Below are positions 1 through 10,704 of a stretch of DNA of 64,000 nucleotides, one piece after another. Numbering within the stretch: position 1 is the first letter of the stretch; each line of letters opens with the position of its first letter. A program made the translations under genes and the position numbers. The stretch is from positions 62,001 through 126,000 of the forward strand of contig VGDX01000001.1 of the NCBI GenBank assembly GCA_016869535.1, written 5' to 3'. Below the pieces are notes generated by a model. It made no database searches. It saw only the letters and a program-made list of their open reading frames with translations, and was not told the DNA's origin. This DNA is from Alphaproteobacteria bacterium (GTDB lineage: Bacteria > Pseudomonadota > Alphaproteobacteria > Rhizobiales > Methyloligellaceae).

Positions 1-428
1 CCATCTCGCTGCATGGCGTGCGCGACGAATTGCGCGATCAGCTGGTGCCGATCAACAAGAAATGGCCGCTGAAGGATTTGCTCGCCGCCTGCCGTGCCTA
101 TCCCGGTCTGTCCAATGCCAAGCGCATCACCTTCGAATATGTGATGCTGAAAGGCGTCAACGACTCGATCGCCGACGCCAAGGCGCTGGTGCGGCTGCTG
201 GCCAAAATCCCCGCCAAGATCAACCTGATCCCGTTCAATCCCTGGCCCGGCGCGCCATACGAATGTTCCGACTGGGAGCAGATCGAGAAATTTGCCGAAG
301 TGGTGAACCGCGCGGGCTATGCGAGCCCGGTGCGCTCACCCCGCGGCCGGGACATCATGGCGGCTTGCGGCCAGCTGAAAAGCGCCAGCGTCAAGCAGCG
401 CGCGAGCGCCCGCGCCGCGCCGGTTTAG
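1..428 (+). CDS. rlmN: 23S rRNA (adenine2503-C2)-methyltransferase, 3' part
   Basis: C-terminal part of RlmN, the radical-SAM enzyme that methylates C2 of A2503 in 23S rRNA (and A37 of some tRNAs). The reading frame is open from base 3 and the true start lies outside the window. The [20 protein letters not shown] segment and the closing [11 protein letters not shown] are RlmN hallmarks; the Cys of AACGQL corresponds to the cysteine that forms the transient methyl-cysteine adduct in the family. The last 38 bases are overlapped by a convergent small ORF. Identification is safe; nothing can be said about the N-terminal Fe-S domain, which is missing here. Confidence 0.95.
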   Translation, partial: ISLHGVRDELRDQLVPINKKWPLKDLLAACRAYPGLSNAKRITFEYVMLKGVNDSIADAKALVRLLAKIPAKINLIPFNPWPGAPYECSDWEQIEKFAEVVNRAGYASPVRSPRGRDIMAACGQLKSASVKQRASARAAPV

Positions 429-621
429 GCATCTTCCGCACGGCGAATGCGACGGCACGGGCCGGATGCCACGGCGCCGGCACATAGTCCGTGACGGTCT
501 CCCACCAGGCGACCGCGGCTTGCTGGCGCTTTCGCACGGCAAACCCCAAGACTTCCGCCGACGCGAGCTGGCCGTTCGCAGGCATAAAGCGAGAAGACGC
601 TGCTAAATCCTGGATACTCAT
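391..621 (-). CDS. small basic hypothetical protein (76 aa)
   Basis: Unrecognised 76-residue protein, start ATG at 621. An almost ideal Shine-Dalgarno (GAGGAGG, ending 9 bases before the ATG) supports this start and makes the ORF credible although it overlaps the rlmN 3' end by 38 bp in convergent orientation. The sequence has an aromatic patch ([17 protein letters not shown], about residues 38-54) and a very basic tail ([14 protein letters not shown]). No signal peptide or membrane segment is seen. A longer frame upstream to 654 exists but lacks a ribosome binding site. Function unknown. Confidence 0.55.
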   Translation of the reverse strand: MSIQDLAASSRFMPANGQLASAEVLGFAVRKRQQAAVAWWETVTDYVPAPWHPARAVAFAVRKMPKPARRGRSRAA

Positions 622-945
622 GTCTTGAAGCCTCCTCGTTGTTCCTCGCCGCAACCCGGGCCGTCTTGTGCGCGGCCACCGGGCATACTCGGAAGGGTGT
701 TCATCACGCCATCGGGCAACTTGTGATTTGCCCGCTAGGGCATGGACTTAGCCCCTCTTTCGGTACTCCAACATCGAACGCGGCTCCCCGGCTTCCGGTT
801 CCGCTACGCTAGCAATTAACTATGACAGGGAGTACGGCGCCCTGAGCCGGATCAACGTCGCGCCGGGCCTTGCACCAGCGAAACGTGTGCCTATAGTCGC
901 GCCGCGACGGGAAGGTCCCGTCGCTTGGCATAAGGCCTTCCTCCA
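622..945. other. intergenic region upstream of argG
   Basis: Non-coding stretch between the small minus-strand ORF and argG. It should hold the promoters of both. I see no convincing -35/-10 pair. The only clear structure is the perfect hairpin at 904-924, listed separately. Confidence 0.5.
904..924 (+). promoter_or_regulatory. perfect stem-loop in the argG leader
   Basis: A 9-bp perfect inverted repeat (GCGACGGGA / TCCCGTCGC) with a 3-base loop ends 21 bases before the argG ATG. No T-run follows, so it is not an ordinary intrinsic terminator. It could be an operator or a leader RNA hairpin that affects translation; which one cannot be told from sequence alone. Confidence 0.45.
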
Positions 946-2156
<1,211 letters not shown>

Positions 2157-2160
<4 letters not shown>

Positions 2161-3217
2161 GCGCTGCCGACCGCAGGCTGCTCGACCTGTTCGGCGTGGA
2201 ACTGCCCATCGTGCTGGCGCCGATGGCGAATTTCGCGGGTCTCGACATGGCGGTCGCGGTAGCCGAAGCGGGCGGGCTCGGCTCGCTGCCGCGCTCGCGC
2301 CGGACGAGATCCGCGACGGCGTCGCCGCGTTCCGGGCGCGGACCGGCAAACCCATCAATGTCAATTTTTTCTGTCATACCCCGGCCGGGCCGGACATCGA
2401 TCGGGACCGCGCCTGGCTGAAGCGCATCGCTCCCTATTTCGCCGAGCTTGGCGTCGTGCCGCCGGAGCTTCCGCTATCCGCAGGCCATCCGCCTTTCGGT
2501 GAGGCCCATTGCGCCGCCATCGAGGATGTGTGTCCGGAGATCGTGAGCTTTCATTTCGGTCTGCCCGATGCAACCCTGCTTGCCCGCGTCAAGTCGACCG
2601 GTGCCATCCTCATCAGCTCGGCCACCACGTTGCGCGAAGCCTCATGGCTCGCCGAGCGCGGTGTCGACGCCATCATCGCGCAAGGCGCCGAAGCCGGCGG
2701 CCATCGCGCCATGTTCCTGGAAACGGATGTCGCCACGCAAGTCGGCACCTTCGCGCTCACAAGGCAGATCGTTGACGCGGTGCGTCTGCCGGTTATCGCC
2801 GCGGGCGGCATTGGCGACGGACATGGCGTGACCGCAGCACTCGCGCTCGGCGCCTCAGCCGCGCAGATCGGCACGGCCTATCTTGCCTGTCCCGAGGCGA
2901 CGATCACCGATGTGCATCGCGCGGCGCTGGCGAAGACGGCACGCGAGACCGCTATCACCAACATCCTGACCGGTCGTCCGGCCCGCGGCGTGATGAACCG
3001 CTTCATGCGCGAGCAAGGCCCGATCGACGACGCCACGCCAAACTTTCCGTTCGCGAGGCCGGCCATCGCCCCGTTACGCGCCAAGGCCGAAGCGCAAGGC
3101 TTGGGCGATTTTTCCCCGCTCTGGTCGGGTCAGGGGCCGATCGCCGCACACTGTCTCGGCGCGCGCGACTTCACGCGGCAGCTCGCCGAACAGGCGGCGC
3201 TGTCTATTTCGGCATGA
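2157..3217 (+). pseudogene. nitronate monooxygenase, frameshifted
   Basis: FMN-dependent nitronate monooxygenase (2-nitropropane dioxygenase family), which oxidises alkyl nitronates to carbonyl compounds and nitrite. It begins with the ATGA overlap with argG: the first 44 codons encode [17 protein letters not shown] through the glycine-rich AEAGGLGSL. At 2289-2290 the frame must change to continue with ALAPDEIRDGVAAFRARTG and the rest of the TIM barrel, including GAEAGGH (FMN/phosphate region) and PVIAAGGIGDG, to the stop at 3217. A net one-base loss in the GC-rich run CTGCCGCGCTCGCG explains it. Everything else is intact, so either a recent pseudogene or a sequencing error. The 3' end overlaps the convergent oxalate decarboxylase by 14 bp. 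Confidence 0.85.
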
Positions 3218-4295
3218 TGAGCGCGTCTTTGGGAAACTTGGCGAACACGCTCTCCTTGACCTCGAAATTGGTGGCGAGCAGGAGATCGGGATTGGCCGCC
3301 ATCCAGCCGGTGAGCGACACCGACTGGTAGATGCCGTTATTGAGTACGACGAGCAGCTCCAGCGTGTCGCTGCCGGTATTCTCGATATAGTGACCGTAAC
3401 CTTGCGGCACGTAGCCGACATCGCCGACGGCAAAATCGTCGGTGCGCGCGCGGCCGTGACTGCCGAACACCGTCATGCGCCCGCTGCCTTTCAGATAGAA
3501 CTGCCACTCCGCCGCATTCGGATGCCAATGCGGCTCGCGCAACGAACCCGGCTCGATAATGAGTAGCGCGCCGGTCATGGTCGTGGAGATGGGAAATTCC
3601 AGCATCGATGCCGTGCGCATGGTGCCGCCGGCGAACTGATCGGGCTTCTGCGCGAGCAATTGATAGCGGTGGGTGAGCGGGGGATCGTCGAGTGAGCCCG
3701 GCGAGGGCTCCTGCGGAAGCGCGGGCGGAACCGGCCCGCTGGCGATATAGACCTCCTTCTTGGGGAAATCGGCGAAGGTCTCAGGCGGCACACCGAACGT
3801 CTTGGACAACACTTCGGGCGGCGTATGTCCGACCCAATCGGTGATCGAGAAGGTGCCGAACTCGGAGAAATAGCCGTTGTCGAACACCAGCACGAAGGTG
3901 CAGGTGCCGGGTCCAATCCCCTGGATCGAATGGCCGTGCCCGCGCGGGAAATACCAGACGTCGCCGGGCCCGAAATCGACGATCTCGCACCGGTTCTCCG
4001 GATCGATGGTCGTGACGCGGCAGCGTCCGTCGATCACATACGCCCATTCGGCGGCGTTCGCATGCCAATGCAGCTCGCGCAAGGCCCCCGGCTCGAGCGT
4101 CATGTAGACGCCGGCAAGCTTCTCCGAGACCGGGAACTCGGCGACGGTCGCCTCCTTGGCCGTGCCGCCGTCGAAGGTCTTGGGGGTTTTGGTGCTGAAT
4201 GGAAAGCGGAAGGAGGGCAATTCGGGCCCGGCGAGCGGCGCCGGCGCCGGTCCGAAGGGAGGCTGCTCCGTCTCGCCAAACGGACTCCAACTCAT
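3204..4295 (-). CDS. oxalate decarboxylase family bicupin
   Basis: Two tandem cupin domains in 363 residues. The first has HWHANAAEW (His76, His78, Glu83) and RGHGHSIQ (His122); the second has HWHPNAAEW and GYGHYIEN: two complete manganese sites as in bacterial oxalate decarboxylase, which converts oxalate to formate and CO2. The flexible active-site lid, SENST in Bacillus OxdC, reads SEFGT here (residues 144-148); the catalytic lid glutamate is kept. There is no signal peptide, so it is presumably cytosolic. A GGAGA ribosome site precedes the ATG. It lies 81 bp downstream of asnB in the same direction. Decarboxylase is favoured over oxidase because of the lid Glu; not proven. Confidence 0.85.
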   Translation of the reverse strand: MSWSPFGETEQPPFGPAPAPLAGPELPSFRFPFSTKTPKTFDGGTAKEATVAEFPVSEKLAGVYMTLEPGALRELHWHANAAEWAYVIDGRCRVTTIDPENRCEIVDFGPGDVWYFPRGHGHSIQGIGPGTCTFVLVFDNGYFSEFGTFSITDWVGHTPPEVLSKTFGVPPETFADFPKKEVYIASGPVPPALPQEPSPGSLDDPPLTHRYQLLAQKPDQFAGGTMRTASMLEFPISTTMTGALLIIEPGSLREPHWHPNAAEWQFYLKGSGRMTVFGSHGRARTDDFAVGDVGYVPQGYGHYIENTGSDTLELLVVLNNGIYQSVSLTGWMAANPDLLLATNFEVKESVFAKFPKDALIMPK

Positions 4296-4376
4296 GACGT
4301 CTCCACGCTCACCGATGTACCAGGGCCGTTACTTCACGGGCAGGAACGCTAAACAAAAGCTGCCCTCTGTGCACCA

Positions 4377-6371
4377 TTATTCCGCGGCGGCGCGACGGGA
4401 GGCGGACGGGAGCGCGAAATTCGCTTCGGACAGCTCACAGAGTCCGCCGCCCAGATATAGATGATGCCAAAGCTGCGCGGTGATGACCCCGACCATGCCG
4501 AGATTGGTAAACGTGTCGCGCCCGGTCGACTTGCCGCTCTTCAGCTGCTGTACCCCGTCACGGACACGCGCGACATCGAAATAGCTCGTTGCCTTGAGCG
4601 AACTCTCGCTGAGCAGCTCATCCACATAAGAGGCCCCGGAAGTGAAAAAGCTCTCGGCGAGCGGCGCGCGGAACATGGCTTTGGGACGCCAGGCCACCTC
4701 TTGCGGCAATAAGCGTTCGGCCGCGCGACGCAGCACATATTTGTCCTTGAGACCGTTCAGCTTCAGCTTAGGCGGCAAGCGCGACATCAGCGCGACGACG
4801 TCCTCGTCGAGATAGGGATAGCGCGTCTCGACCGAATTGCTCATCGCCACCCGGTCGCCCTTATGGGTCAGCAGCATGCCGGCAAGATGCACCTTGTAAC
4901 CGAGATAGAGGGAACGATTCAGCGGATGCCAGCGCGACACGCGCTCGAGGTCGATATCGATATCCTCATAGGCGACATGATCGCCGAGCTGTTGCTTGAT
5001 GTCGGCGCTGTAATACCGGTCACGCGCGCTGGAAACGAGATTATACATGATCGATTGCGCGTGCGGCCCGCCGATGATCCCGTCAATGCGCGCGAGTTCG
5101 GCGAAGGAGCGATTCTTCACCATGAGCTTCCGCGCGATGCGGCTGATGGCGGTGCTCGGCCGGAACGCATCACCGATATCGAGCGTGCGGGCCTTTTCCC
5201 TGATCTTGAACCACACATAGCCGGCGAGCCCCTCGTCGCCGCCTTCGCCCGTGATCACGGCCTTATGCCCATTCATGCGCACCGCACGGGCCAGCGCGTA
5301 GGACGCCGCGCAGGACGTGTCGAGCACCGGGCTCTCGGCCGCGGTGACGAGCGCAGGGTAGGTATCGGCGATGAGGCTTGCGCCCGCTTCGACCAGCGTG
5401 ATGCGTTCGCCGCCATTGCCCAGCAGGCGGGCCGTGGCGCAGGCCTGCTCGCTTTCGTCGAGCCCAAGCGCCGGGATTTGCGCCGTGAAGCTTTGCAGCG
5501 ATCCCCCGTTCAGACGCGTGGCCACGGCAAGGGCGTAGGACGAATCCACGCCGCCGCTGAGATAGCCCGTAACCGGCGCATCGGCTCTGAGCCTGATCTC
5601 GACCGCGCGCGAAAATACCGCTTCGAAGGCCTCGATCGCCGCCTCTTCGGAAAGATTTTCCTCCTCGCCCCAATCCGGGAAATCGAAGTCCCAATATTTG
5701 CGCTCGACCGGCTCCGCTGCCTTGCCGTCGCTGCGCCAGGCGATCTTGAGATAATGGCCGGGGGCGATCGCCTGGACGTTTTCGAACATCGTGCGGCGGC
5801 CGCTCAGCGCGAAGAAGGTGAAAATCTGATCGAGGCCGCGCGGATCGACCTTCGGAGCGACGGCGCCGGAGGCGATCAGCGCCTTGATCTCGGAGCCGAA
5901 ATAGAGGAGATCGCCCTGCCGCGACCAGAACAGGGGGCAGATGCCGACGCGGTCACGCGCCATCAGCACCACGCGGCGGCGCAGATCGACCAGCACGAAA
6001 GCGAATTGCCCTTTCAGATAGGGAAAAAGATTTTCGCCGTGCTCCTCATAAAGATGCACGAGAATTTCGCTGTCGGTGTTGGTGCTAAAGACATGACCCT
6101 TCGCCTCCAGCTCACGTTTGCGTTCCGGGTAGTCGAACAGCTCGCCGTTGAAGATGGCGGCGACCGAGCGGTCCTCGTTGAAGAGCGGCTGATGTCCGTT
6201 ATTGGCGCCGACGATGCTCAACCGCCGATGCGCGAGACCTATGCCGGCCTCAACCAGAAGCCCGTCATCATCGGGGCCTCTATGCCACAGCGCATCGCCC
6301 ATGCGCCGTAGCATGACCGGATCGGGCTTACGCGTTCCGTTGAGATCGACGACACCAGCCAAGCCGCACAC
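4377..6371 (-). CDS. asnB: glutamine-hydrolysing asparagine synthetase
   Basis: Class II glutamine amidotransferase fused to an ATP-dependent synthetase that makes asparagine from aspartate, or amidates a related substrate. I place the start at the GTG at 6371 because it gives M-CGLAG, leaving Cys2 as the N-terminal nucleophile after Met removal; the longer TTG start at 6377 would bury the cysteine. WHRGPDD (about 29-35) and FNGELFDY belong to the glutaminase domain, and GYLSGGVDSS (about 269-278) is the PP-loop. At 664 residues it is longer than the E. coli enzyme and resembles the group of AsnB-like amidotransferases often used on cell-surface or peptide substrates, so the real acceptor is uncertain. 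Confidence 0.9.
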   Translation of the reverse strand: MCGLAGVVDLNGTRKPDPVMLRRMGDALWHRGPDDDGLLVEAGIGLAHRRLSIVGANNGHQPLFNEDRSVAAIFNGELFDYPERKRELEAKGHVFSTNTDSEILVHLYEEHGENLFPYLKGQFAFVLVDLRRRVVLMARDRVGICPLFWSRQGDLLYFGSEIKALIASGAVAPKVDPRGLDQIFTFFALSGRRTMFENVQAIAPGHYLKIAWRSDGKAAEPVERKYWDFDFPDWGEEENLSEEAAIEAFEAVFSRAVEIRLRADAPVTGYLSGGVDSSYALAVATRLNGGSLQSFTAQIPALGLDESEQACATARLLGNGGERITLVEAGASLIADTYPALVTAAESPVLDTSCAASYALARAVRMNGHKAVITGEGGDEGLAGYVWFKIREKARTLDIGDAFRPSTAISRIARKLMVKNRSFAELARIDGIIGGPHAQSIMYNLVSSARDRYYSADIKQQLGDHVAYEDIDIDLERVSRWHPLNRSLYLGYKVHLAGMLLTHKGDRVAMSNSVETRYPYLDEDVVALMSRLPPKLKLNGLKDKYVLRRAAERLLPQEVAWRPKAMFRAPLAESFFTSGASYVDELLSESSLKATSYFDVARVRDGVQQLKSGKSTGRDTFTNLGMVGVITAQLWHHLYLGGGLCELSEANFALPSASRRAAAE

Positions 6372-6532
6372 AGGCAAGTCCTTTGCAAAAATCTAGAAGT
6401 GACTTTTCATGAGAGCCCAGACTTTGCAAAGCGCCTCGGGACGACAAAGTGATGCCCGGTGCGGCAATTGCGCGGCCGAAACGTACCATATAGGCCTATG
6501 GAAGTCCTACGAATCCGCGCTGGCCAAGGCTA

Positions 6533-6561
6533 TTGCACGGCCGTCATGCGCGCTATATATC
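6533..6561 (+). promoter_or_regulatory. candidate sigma-70 promoter of typA
   Basis: TTGCAC, a 17-base spacer and TATATC lie 52-80 bases before the typA ATG. The -35 differs from consensus at one position and the spacing is ideal. Transcription would start near 6568, just before the hairpin at 6574-6594. Prediction by eye only. Confidence 0.45.
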
Positions 6562-6573
6562 CCCGGGCAGGAG

Positions 6574-6594
6574 CGCGGGCCGTTGGGGCCCGCG
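6574..6594 (+). promoter_or_regulatory. hairpin at the 5' end of the typA leader
   Basis: CGCGGGCC / GGCCCGCG form an 8-bp GC-only stem with a 5-base loop, ending 18 bases before the typA start. No recognisable ribosome binding site separates it from the ATG, so the structure may matter for translation. No T-run follows, so a terminator is unlikely. Confidence 0.4.
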
Positions 6595-6612
6595 TTCGTA
6601 CGTTATGGTACC

Positions 6613-8442
6613 ATGAATCTCCGCAACATCGCCATAATTGCCCATGTCGATCATGGCAAGACCACGCTTGTCGACCGGCTGCTGCAACAATCAGGCGCCT
6701 TCCGCGAGAATCAGCGGGTGGCCGAGCGGGCGCTCGATTCCAACGACCTCGAGCGCGAGCGCGGCATCACCATTCTCGCCAAGGTGACCTCGATCGTCTG
6801 GCAGAACACGCGCATCAACATCGTCGATACGCCGGGACATGCCGACTTCGGCGGCGAGGTCGAGCGCATTCTCAACATGGTGGACGGCGCATTGGTGCTA
6901 GTCGATGCGGCGGAGGGCCCGCTGCCGCAAACGAAATTCGTGGTGTCGAAGGCTCTCAAGATGGGGCTCAAGCCCATCGTGGTGATCAACAAAGTTGATC
7001 GTGCCGATGCCCGCCCGCAAGAGGTGGTCAATGAGGTGTTCGACCTGTTCGCCGCGCTCGAAGCATCCGACGAGCAGCTCGATTTTCCCATCCTCTATGG
7101 TTCGGCCAAGGAAGGCTGGATGGCGGCGAGCCCCGAGGGTCCGAAAGACCAGGGTATGCATCTCCTGTTCGATCTCGTGCTGCGGCACGTCGCGCAGCCC
7201 AAGGTCGAGGAAGGGCCGTTCCGCCTGCTCGGCACCATACTCGAAGCCAATCCCTATCTCGGCCGCATCGTCACCGGCCGTATCACCTCGGGCTCCATCG
7301 CGCCGAACCAGCAAGTCAAAGTGCTCGACCATGACGGCAGCCTGATCGAGCAGGGCCGCGTGTCCAAGGTGCTCGCTTTTCGCGGGCTCGAGCGCATCGG
7401 CCTCGACGAGGCGAATGCCGGCGATATCGTGTCGCTCGCCGGCCTGCCGCAAGCGACCGTCGCGCATACGATTTGCGCGCCGGAAGTGACCGAGCCCTTG
7501 CCGGCGCAGCCGATCGACCCGCCGACGCTCTCCATGACCTTCCGCGTCAACGATTCGCCGCTCGCCGGCACTGAAGGCAGCAAGGTCACCGGCCGTATGA
7601 TCCGCGACAGGCTGCTGCGCGAGGCCGAAGGCAATGTCGCCTTGCGCATAACCGAATCGGAAGAGCGCGATTCCATGGAAGTAGCCGGCCGCGGTGAGTT
7701 GCAGCTCGGCATTCTCATCGAGACCATGCGCCGCGAAGGCTTCGAGCTATCGGTGTCTCGTCCCAAGGTGCTGCTGAAGCGGGCCGACAACGGCCTGCTG
7801 CTCGAGCCCATCGAGGAGGTGGTGATCGATCTCGACGAAGAGCATTCCGGGATCGTGGTGCAGAAGCTCGCCGCGCGAAAGGCCGACCTGATCGAGATGA
7901 AGCCCTCCGGCGGCGGGCGGCAGCGCCTTGTGTTCCGGGCGCCGACCCGCGGCTTGATTGGCTATCAGGGCGAACTCCTCACCGATACGCGGGGCTCGGG
8001 CATCATGAACCGCCTGTTCCACAACTACGCGCCGCATAAGGGGCCGATCCAGGGGCGCCGCTCCGGCACGCTGATCTCCACCGATCTCGGCGATGCCGTG
8101 GCCTACGCACTGTGGAATCTCGAAGATCGCGGGCCGATGATGATCGAGCCCGGCACGCGGGTTTATCGCGGCATGATCGTCGGCGAGCACACCCGCGGCA
8201 ACGATCTCGAAGTCAACGTGCTCAAGGGCAAGAAGCTGACCAATATCCGCACGACCTCCAAGGACGAGGCGGTGCGGCTCACGCCGCCGCTCCGCATGAC
8301 CTTGGAGCGCGCGCTGGCTTATATCGAGGACGACGAGCTGGTCGAGGTCACGCCAAAGTCGATCCGCTTGCGTAAGCGCCATCTCGATCCCAACGAGCGC
8401 AAGAAGGCCGAACGCGCCCGCCTCACCGAAGAGGTCGCCTAG
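6613..8442 (+). CDS. typA: translational GTPase TypA/BipA
   Basis: Ribosome-associated GTPase related to EF-G, involved in 50S assembly and stress or cold adaptation. 609 residues from the ATG at 6613, which gives the conserved [18 protein letters not shown] with the P-loop. A longer in-frame extension to 6409 exists but is not conserved. RERGITI (switch I), [14 protein letters not shown] (G3) and NKVDR (G4) are present, followed by domain II, the EF-G III/V-like domains ([15 protein letters not shown]) and the TypA-specific C-terminal region with RGLIGYQGE and [11 protein letters not shown]. Divergent from asnB, with a 241-bp gap. Confidence 0.97.
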   Translation: MNLRNIAIIAHVDHGKTTLVDRLLQQSGAFRENQRVAERALDSNDLERERGITILAKVTSIVWQNTRINIVDTPGHADFGGEVERILNMVDGALVLVDAAEGPLPQTKFVVSKALKMGLKPIVVINKVDRADARPQEVVNEVFDLFAALEASDEQLDFPILYGSAKEGWMAASPEGPKDQGMHLLFDLVLRHVAQPKVEEGPFRLLGTILEANPYLGRIVTGRITSGSIAPNQQVKVLDHDGSLIEQGRVSKVLAFRGLERIGLDEANAGDIVSLAGLPQATVAHTICAPEVTEPLPAQPIDPPTLSMTFRVNDSPLAGTEGSKVTGRMIRDRLLREAEGNVALRITESEERDSMEVAGRGELQLGILIETMRREGFELSVSRPKVLLKRADNGLLLEPIEEVVIDLDEEHSGIVVQKLAARKADLIEMKPSGGGRQRLVFRAPTRGLIGYQGELLTDTRGSGIMNRLFHNYAPHKGPIQGRRSGTLISTDLGDAVAYALWNLEDRGPMMIEPGTRVYRGMIVGEHTRGNDLEVNVLKGKKLTNIRTTSKDEAVRLTPPLRMTLERALAYIEDDELVEVTPKSIRLRKRHLDPNERKKAERARLTEEVA

Positions 8443-8509
8443 CTCGCGTCGTTGGAAAAATCCGACGACCCCTTTGCCCAACGCCGCGGTCATGCGCTAG
8501 GCTACGTTC

Positions 8510-9016
8510 ATGACCGTCGATGTCGTGCAGGTAAGGCCGGCAAGGACCAAGGACGCTGAGGCGCTTGCCTCGACCTACGAGGACGCCTGGCGCAGCGCTT
8601 ACCAGGGCATCATCCCGCATCTGTCGTTGCAGCGCATGCTCGCCAAACGCGGGCTGATCTGGTGGCAAAATGCCTTGGCGCGCCGCACGCCACTGCTGGT
8701 GCTCGACTTCGGCGGCGAAGCGGCGGGCTATGTGACCTTCGGCCGATCACGGCTCGCCCGCTCGCCGTTCCAGGGCGAGATCTTCGAGCTTTATCTCCAT
8801 CCAGTCTATCAGGGCCTCGGGCTTGGCGAAAAACTGTTTGACGGGGCGCGCCAGCGGCTTGCCGAGCTGAGACTCAAGGGCCTTCTCGTCTGGGCTTTGA
8901 CTGATAACGATTCGGCCTGCGCCTTCTATCTCCGCCTCGGCGGCAAGCCCGTCGCCGAGGGCGGCGAGCGTTTCGGCGACATCTCGTTGCGTAAGGTGGC
9001 CTTCGCCTGGAATTGA
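8510..9016 (+). CDS. GNAT family N-acetyltransferase
   Basis: 168-residue single-domain GCN5-related acetyltransferase that transfers acetyl from acetyl-CoA to an unknown amine. The acetyl-CoA loop is seen in LHPVYQGLGLGEKLFDGA (Q-x-x-G-x-G/A type), preceded by the beta4 strand EIFELYL and followed by LLVWALTDNDSACAFYLRLG. The N-terminal VRPARTKDAEALASTYEDAW is the usual first strand and helix. It sits alone between typA and dapB in the same direction (67- and 42-bp gaps). Substrate cannot be inferred. Confidence 0.88.
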   Translation: MTVDVVQVRPARTKDAEALASTYEDAWRSAYQGIIPHLSLQRMLAKRGLIWWQNALARRTPLLVLDFGGEAAGYVTFGRSRLARSPFQGEIFELYLHPVYQGLGLGEKLFDGARQRLAELRLKGLLVWALTDNDSACAFYLRLGGKPVAEGGERFGDISLRKVAFAWN

Positions 9017-9058
9017 CGACACTTGTCGGCGAAGCCCTTCGCGTCCTAGAAGATCGCC

Positions 9059-9865
9059 ATGAGTGACATGAAGATCGCCGTACTCGGCGCCGCCGGCCGC
9101 ATGGGCCAGGCGCTGACCCAAATACTCGTTGCCACGCCCGGCTGCGCCGTCGCCGGCGGCATCGAGGCCAAAGGCTCGCCCGCAATCGGCCGCGATCTTG
9201 GCGAGGTAGCGGGCATCGAGCCTTTGGGCATCGCCATCACCGACGATCCGCTACCCGTGTTCGCCGCTGTCGACGGCGTGCTCGATTTCACCAGCCCCGC
9301 CTCAACCGTCCAGTTCGCGGCGTTGTCGGCGCAGGCGCGCATCGTCCATGTCATCGGCACCACTGGCCTTGGTGATGCCGATATGGCGAAGATCGAAGCC
9401 GCCGCGCGCCACGCCGCCATCGTCAAGGCCGGCAATATGAGTCTCGGCGTCAATCTCCTGGCGCTCCTGACCGGGAACGTGGCGAAGGCGCTTGGCCCCG
9501 AATTCGACATCGAAATTCTGGAAATGCATCACCGCCACAAGCGCGATGCGCCGTCCGGCACCTCCTTGATGCTGGGCGAGGCGGCGGCTGCGGCGCGCGG
9601 CGTGTCGCTTGCCGAACACAGCGTGCGCACCCGCGACGGCGAGACTGGGCCACGGCGAGACGGCGATATCGGCTTCGCGGCCTTGCGCGGCGGCGACGTC
9701 GTCGGCGAGCATCGGGTGATCTTCGCCGGACCCGGCGAACGCCTCGAGCTGGCGCATATCGCCACGGATCGCGGCATTTTTGCCCGCGGCGCGGTCAGGG
9801 CGGCGCTCTGGGCGCGCGGCAAGGAGCCTGGCCTCTATTCCATGCGTGATGTCCTCGGCCTGTAG
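9059..9865 (+). CDS. dapB: 4-hydroxy-tetrahydrodipicolinate reductase
   Basis: NAD(P)H-dependent reduction of hydroxytetrahydrodipicolinate in lysine and meso-diaminopimelate synthesis. 268 residues with the N-terminal Rossmann motif [11 protein letters not shown], the hinge [10 protein letters not shown], and the signature [16 protein letters not shown] (catalytic His and Lys, substrate-binding GT). The C-terminal [15 protein letters not shown] with FARGAVRAA is typical. A second in-frame ATG (MKIAVLG) two codons later is an alternative start. Confidence 0.97.
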   Translation: MSDMKIAVLGAAGRMGQALTQILVATPGCAVAGGIEAKGSPAIGRDLGEVAGIEPLGIAITDDPLPVFAAVDGVLDFTSPASTVQFAALSAQARIVHVIGTTGLGDADMAKIEAAARHAAIVKAGNMSLGVNLLALLTGNVAKALGPEFDIEILEMHHRHKRDAPSGTSLMLGEAAAAARGVSLAEHSVRTRDGETGPRRDGDIGFAALRGGDVVGEHRVIFAGPGERLELAHIATDRGIFARGAVRAALWARGKEPGLYSMRDVLGL

Positions 9866-10023
9866 CGGACTGGGGATCGGGTCACGTTCGATCTGGAAAA
9901 ACCGGCTGCACTTGCCTAAAACATGCGTCTTTCGCGCCGGAAATAGGCCGCAAAAGGGGTGACAGGTGAGACCGAACTTAACCTTTTCCCCGCTATGGCT
10001 GACGCGCTAAAGGAACCGCTTCG

Positions 10024-10704
10024 GTGGACCAACTGACCGGCACAGGCATGACAGGCCGCGCTGAACCCGAGGAAGACCCGTCCAAAGGGAACGTACTCGT
10101 TCTCATCCGCCACGGTGAGAGCGAGTGGAACCGGCTCAACCGCTTTACCGGCTGGAAGGATGTGGGCTTAAGCGAAGAGGGCATCACCGAGGCGCACCGC
10201 GCCGGCGCCATGCTCAAAGGGGAAGGCCGCAAATTCGACTGCGCCTTCACCAGTACGTTGAAGCGCGCGCATAACACCCTCGACGTCATCCTCGATGAAC
10301 TCGGCCAGCCCAAGCTGCCGACGGTCAAGGCCGCCGCGCTGAACGAGCGCGACTATGGCGAGCTGGTCGGCATCAACAAAGACGAAGCGCGCAAGCGGTA
10401 CGGCGCTGAGCAGGTGCATATCTGGCAGCGCTCCTACGACATCGCCCCGCCCGGCGGCGAATCGCTGAAGGATACCGCCTCGCGCGTCGTGCCCTTCTTC
10501 GAGAAATGGATCGTGCCGGACCTGCAAGCCGGCAAGAACGTGATTGTGGTCGCGCACGGCAATTCGTTGCGTTCGCTGATCATGCAGCTCGACCGGCTCA
10601 CGCCCGACGATGTGATGCAGGTTGAGATCGCCACCGGTGTGCCGCTGATCTACCGGCTCAATGCCGACGGCAGCGTGGCGGAGAAACGCGACCTCGCCGC
10701 TTAA
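10024..10704 (+). CDS. gpmA: 2,3-bisphosphoglycerate-dependent phosphoglycerate mutase
   Basis: Interconverts 3- and 2-phosphoglycerate in glycolysis and gluconeogenesis. The phosphohistidine motif [31 protein letters not shown] and [11 protein letters not shown] (second catalytic His) place it in the dPGM group. 226 residues from a GTG start preceded by AAGGA; an ATG eight codons on is possible. The first about 22 residues precede the conserved core and look disordered. Its stop shares the TTAA with the stop of the convergent DUF2244 gene. Confidence 0.95.
   Translation: MDQLTGTGMTGRAEPEEDPSKGNVLVLIRHGESEWNRLNRFTGWKDVGLSEEGITEAHRAGAMLKGEGRKFDCAFTSTLKRAHNTLDVILDELGQPKLPTVKAAALNERDYGELVGINKDEARKRYGAEQVHIWQRSYDIAPPGGESLKDTASRVVPFFEKWIVPDLQAGKNVIVVAHGNSLRSLIMQLDRLTPDDVMQVEIATGVPLIYRLNADGSVAEKRDLAA

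Noticed and set aside
4863-6311. 482-codon plus-strand open frame opposite asnB
   Set aside because: Antisense shadow of a clear asnB gene; low-complexity Arg/Ala/Asp-rich translation with no recognisable domain.
6409-6612. N-terminal extension of typA
   Set aside because: The 68 extra codons are not TypA-like and cover the promoter and leader hairpin.
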